Shown here in pieces: positions 7,016 through 8,258 of a stretch of DNA of 8,258 bases. The notes under the pieces are model-generated. The model saw nothing but the letters and a program-made list of their open reading frames with translations, was not told where the DNA came from and did not search any database. The translations under genes and the position numbers were made by a program. This DNA is from Pseudomonadota bacterium (GTDB lineage: Bacteria; Pseudomonadota; Gammaproteobacteria; Burkholderiales; SHXO01): the NCBI GenBank assembly GCA_023430065.1, contig JAEZCG010000206.1:1-8258 (forward strand), read 5' to 3'. The first letter of the stretch is position 1; each line of letters opens with the position of its first letter.

Positions 7016-8258
7016 CTAGAGTGATTCGACGAACGCCGCGAGCGCGGCGCGTTGCGACGCGCTCATGTTCGCGAATGCCTGGCGCGCTGCGCGTGCCTCC
7101 CCATCGTGCCACAGGATGGCCTCCATGACGCTGCGCGCCCGGCCGTCGTGAAGGAGGGCGGCATCCGGAGTCCGGGCAAGGTAGGCGCGCATGCCCCACA
7201 GCGGCGCGGTACGCCATTCGCTCGGACCCGCGCCACCCTCGGGACGCGCATCGTCCAGTCCGGCGCCCAAGTCGTGGAGGAGAAGGTCGGTGTAGGCATG
7301 GACCGGTGCGCTCCGGGCGTCGCGCGCGAGCGTCGGAACGTGACAGCCGTCACAGCCGGCGGCCACGAACAGGGCTGCCCCTTCGCGCGCTCGTGCCGTG
7401 AAGTCGTGTGGGGGCGTGGGGGCGTCGAGTCCCCGCAGGTACACCGCGAGTTCGTCGATCTCCTTTTCCGAGATTTCGATCGCGCCGCTGGCGCCATGCG
7501 CGAGGCATTCCCATTGCACCGGCGGACAGCCGTGCGTTGGAAAGCGCGCGGACGTGATGCCGAGGTCCATGAACAGTGCGCTTGCGCTCTGCGCACGCAG
7601 GTCCGGCTGCATCGCCTTGTGACCGAAGCGGCCGACGTGCGGCGGCGCGGTGTCGTCCGACCCGGGAATCAGGCTCAGACGCCCGGACAGCCCGCGTTCG
7701 CGCTGTCGGGCCGCGAGGCGCTCCAGGTGGGCCACACTCACCTGCTCCAGCTGCCCCAGGCCGGCGAGGCTGGGTGCAAGGCGCAGGGAGAAGACGCTGT
7801 CCTCCCTCAGTTCGCCGAAGGCGAGCCCGTGCAGGCGCACGCGCGGCGCGCGCAGTTCGATCCGCGCGCCGTCGCCCAGCACGACCGTGTGCGCCTGCCA
7901 TGCCACGAAGACCTCGCCTTCGCCGGGCACCTTGCCCAGCACGCCCTGGAACTGCAACTGATCGCCATAGGCGCGATGCGCAAGGAGGAGATCGCCGACG
8001 CGCTGGGACAGGCGCAGGACTCCTTGGCGCAACGGCTCGTCGGGCGCGCCGGGCGGGCTGCCGCGTCCGGTGCCGACGTGGCAGTCGGTGCACGCCTCGC
8101 CGTTGGAGACCGGTCCCCGCCCCCAGCGTCCGAACGCCGAGGGCGCGACGCTCCAGCGCTGCTCGAACAGCAGGCGCCCGCGTTCGGCCCGCGCGGCGTC
8201 GATCGCCTCGGGCGCCCCGGCGGGGCGCGCGAGCGCGCTCATGAGCAAGACGCATGTC
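7016..8258 (-). CDS. Di-heme oxidoreductase (DUF1111/DHOR type), 5'-truncated by the window edge
   Basis: This is a secreted c-type cytochrome distantly related to MauG and bacterial cytochrome c peroxidases, often annotated as thiol oxidoreductase. Counting from the TTG at 8248, heme-binding motifs are CTDCH at 53-57 and CDGCH at 299-303. Other family features are RFGHKA near 207-212, a Cys pair at 241 and 248 in [24 protein letters not shown] at 319-333, TAPLWGM at 347-353, and [21 protein letters not shown] at 365-385. The frame is open to the right edge and its first readable codons ([15 protein letters not shown]) look like the end of a signal peptide, so the true start probably lies beyond base 8258. 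Neither TTG 8248 nor ATG 8242 is convincing. It precedes the aminotransferase by 13 bases. Relatives often neighbour imelysin-type iron-related genes, which would be off the right edge here. Physiological function is unproven for most of the family. Confidence 0.88.
   Translation of the reverse strand, partial: TCVLLMSALARPAGAPEAIDAARAERGRLLFEQRWSVAPSAFGRWGRGPVSNGEACTDCHVGTGRGSPPGAPDEPLRQGVLRLSQRVGDLLLAHRAYGDQLQFQGVLGKVPGEGEVFVAWQAHTVVLGDGARIELRAPRVRLHGLAFGELREDSVFSLRLAPSLAGLGQLEQVSVAHLERLAARQRERGLSGRLSLIPGSDDTAPPHVGRFGHKAMQPDLRAQSASALFMDLGITSARFPTHGCPPVQWECLAHGASGAIEISEKEIDELAVYLRGLDAPTPPHDFTARAREGAALFVAAGCDGCHVPTLARDARSAPVHAYTDLLLHDLGAGLDDARPEGGAGPSEWRTAPLWGMRAYLARTPDAALLHDGRARSVMEAILWHDGEARAARQAFANMSASQRAALAAFVESL

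Overview
The window is GC-rich (well above 60% in the genes). Its gene types suggest an aerobic or facultative proteobacterium, most likely a betaproteobacterium. That placement rests mainly on the style of the acetylornithine-type aminotransferase, the lipoprotein solute-binding protein and the di-heme oxidoreductase; it is inference from remembered family patterns, not a database match. No mobile element, tRNA, rRNA or CRISPR array is visible, and there is no gene-free stretch longer than about 180 bases.

Left block, plus strand (about 177-5714): five genes run in one direction with gaps of 5, 70, 48 and 81 bases, as in an operon. They are a LivH-type permease, a LivM-type permease, a LivK-type lipoprotein substrate-binding protein, a classical short-chain dehydrogenase/reductase (SDR) and a Tat-exported amidohydrolase-2 family protein. 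The LivG and LivF ATPases that power such a transporter are absent. A 176-base leader of only about 49% GC precedes livH and has a possible -35 element. The gaps inside the operon hold notable structure: a perfect TATAAT at the livM stop, a 21-base imperfect tandem repeat running into the livK ribosome binding site, and a 9+1+9 base perfect inverted repeat directly after the livK stop.

Right block, minus strand (5821 to the right edge): a di-heme oxidoreductase gene (DUF1111/DHOR type, start cut off by the window edge) is followed after 13 bases by an acetylornithine/ornithine-type class III aminotransferase. This pair converges on the amidohydrolase gene. The 106-base junction between the blocks holds an 8-bp inverted repeat that could act as a two-way terminator.

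How the genes may work together: the left block looks like a catabolic uptake unit. A small organic acid or amide, possibly made or processed outside the inner membrane by the Tat amidohydrolase, would be bound by the LivK-like lipoprotein, moved through LivHM and oxidised or reduced in the cytoplasm by the SDR. The substrate cannot be read from the sequence. The right block looks unrelated: one gene of arginine metabolism and one periplasmic c-type cytochrome.
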